A stretch of DNA of 38,480 nt from a virus. The stretch is taken from positions 1 to 38,480 of IMG/VR virus record IMGVR_UViG_3300042146_000011. The stretch is one strand, 5' to 3'. Under the pieces are notes generated by a model that ran no database searches, was not told the origin of the DNA, and saw nothing but the letters and a program-made list of their open reading frames with translations. Of this stretch, positions 38,460-38,480 are shown in pieces (the first letter of the stretch is position 1; the number at the start of each line of letters is the position of its first letter). The position numbers were made by a program, and so were the translations under genes.

Positions 38460-38480
38460 TTTATCCAAATTTTCCCTTTA

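Overview
The window is a piece of a T4-like contractile-tailed bacteriophage (myovirus, T4 supergroup). Two syntenic blocks support this: tail and neck genes 20-19-18-17-16-15-14 plus 13 and 8, and replication genes 45-44-62-regA and 33-59-32, in T4 order. T4-type late promoters (TATAAATA-like) also lie upstream of structural genes. Several proteins resemble the cyanophage/marine branch more than coliphage T4: short gp13 and gp14, a DUF4815 protein, PhoH and an MGME1-like nuclease. No photosynthesis gene is present. The host cannot be named from the sequence; a Gram-negative bacterium with sigma70-type promoters is likely.

Layout. (1) 1-18.6 kb, minus strand: late virion genes. These are portal (cut by the window edge), tail tube, tail sheath, both terminase subunits, gp15, gp14, a small membrane protein, gp13, two small structural proteins, a 1,639-residue DUF4815 protein, baseplate gp8 and a tail-fibre/adhesin cluster with a DUF4376 assembly protein. 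(2) 18.6-18.85 kb: an AT-rich divergent control region. (3) 18.85-25.96 kb, plus strand: early genes. These are a small membrane protein, a P-loop kinase, a PPP-type phosphatase, the sliding clamp and clamp loader, RegA, a RyR-domain protein, a PIF1-like helicase, a NADAR protein and small unknowns. (4) 25.95-27.13 kb: a single tail-fibre-like gene on the minus strand with its own late promoter, lying inside the early block. (5) 27.2-35.7 kb, plus strand: DNA ligase, a zinc ribbon protein, PhoH, an MGME1-like nuclease, a secreted SleB-type hydrolase, gp33, a HAD protein, gp59, gp32, a TOPRIM protein and three small early ORFs. (6) 35.75-37.36 kb, minus strand: GH19 endolysin, DUF1353 protein and a gp2-like protein. 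(7) 37.4 kb to the end, plus strand: gp54, then a long hairpin.

How it fits together. Sigma70-like promoters (TTGACA, 16-17 bp, TATAAT-like) drive the plus-strand block. It makes the clamp (gp45) and co-activator (gp33), which together with gp55 (not in this window) should switch on the late promoters found here. Those promoters fire the minus-strand virion and lysis genes. Intrinsic terminators separate the units, and two of them sit directly before a late promoter.

Points for a second look: a gp32 with no cysteines, a separate kinase/PPP-phosphatase pair resembling two domains of bacterial Pnkp, a NADAR gene followed by an unknown 87-residue gene, an inverted adhesin in early territory, and a short late-promoter-to-terminator unit holding only an 8-codon ORF. 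All calls come from reading the sequence and recalled family patterns; no database search was run.
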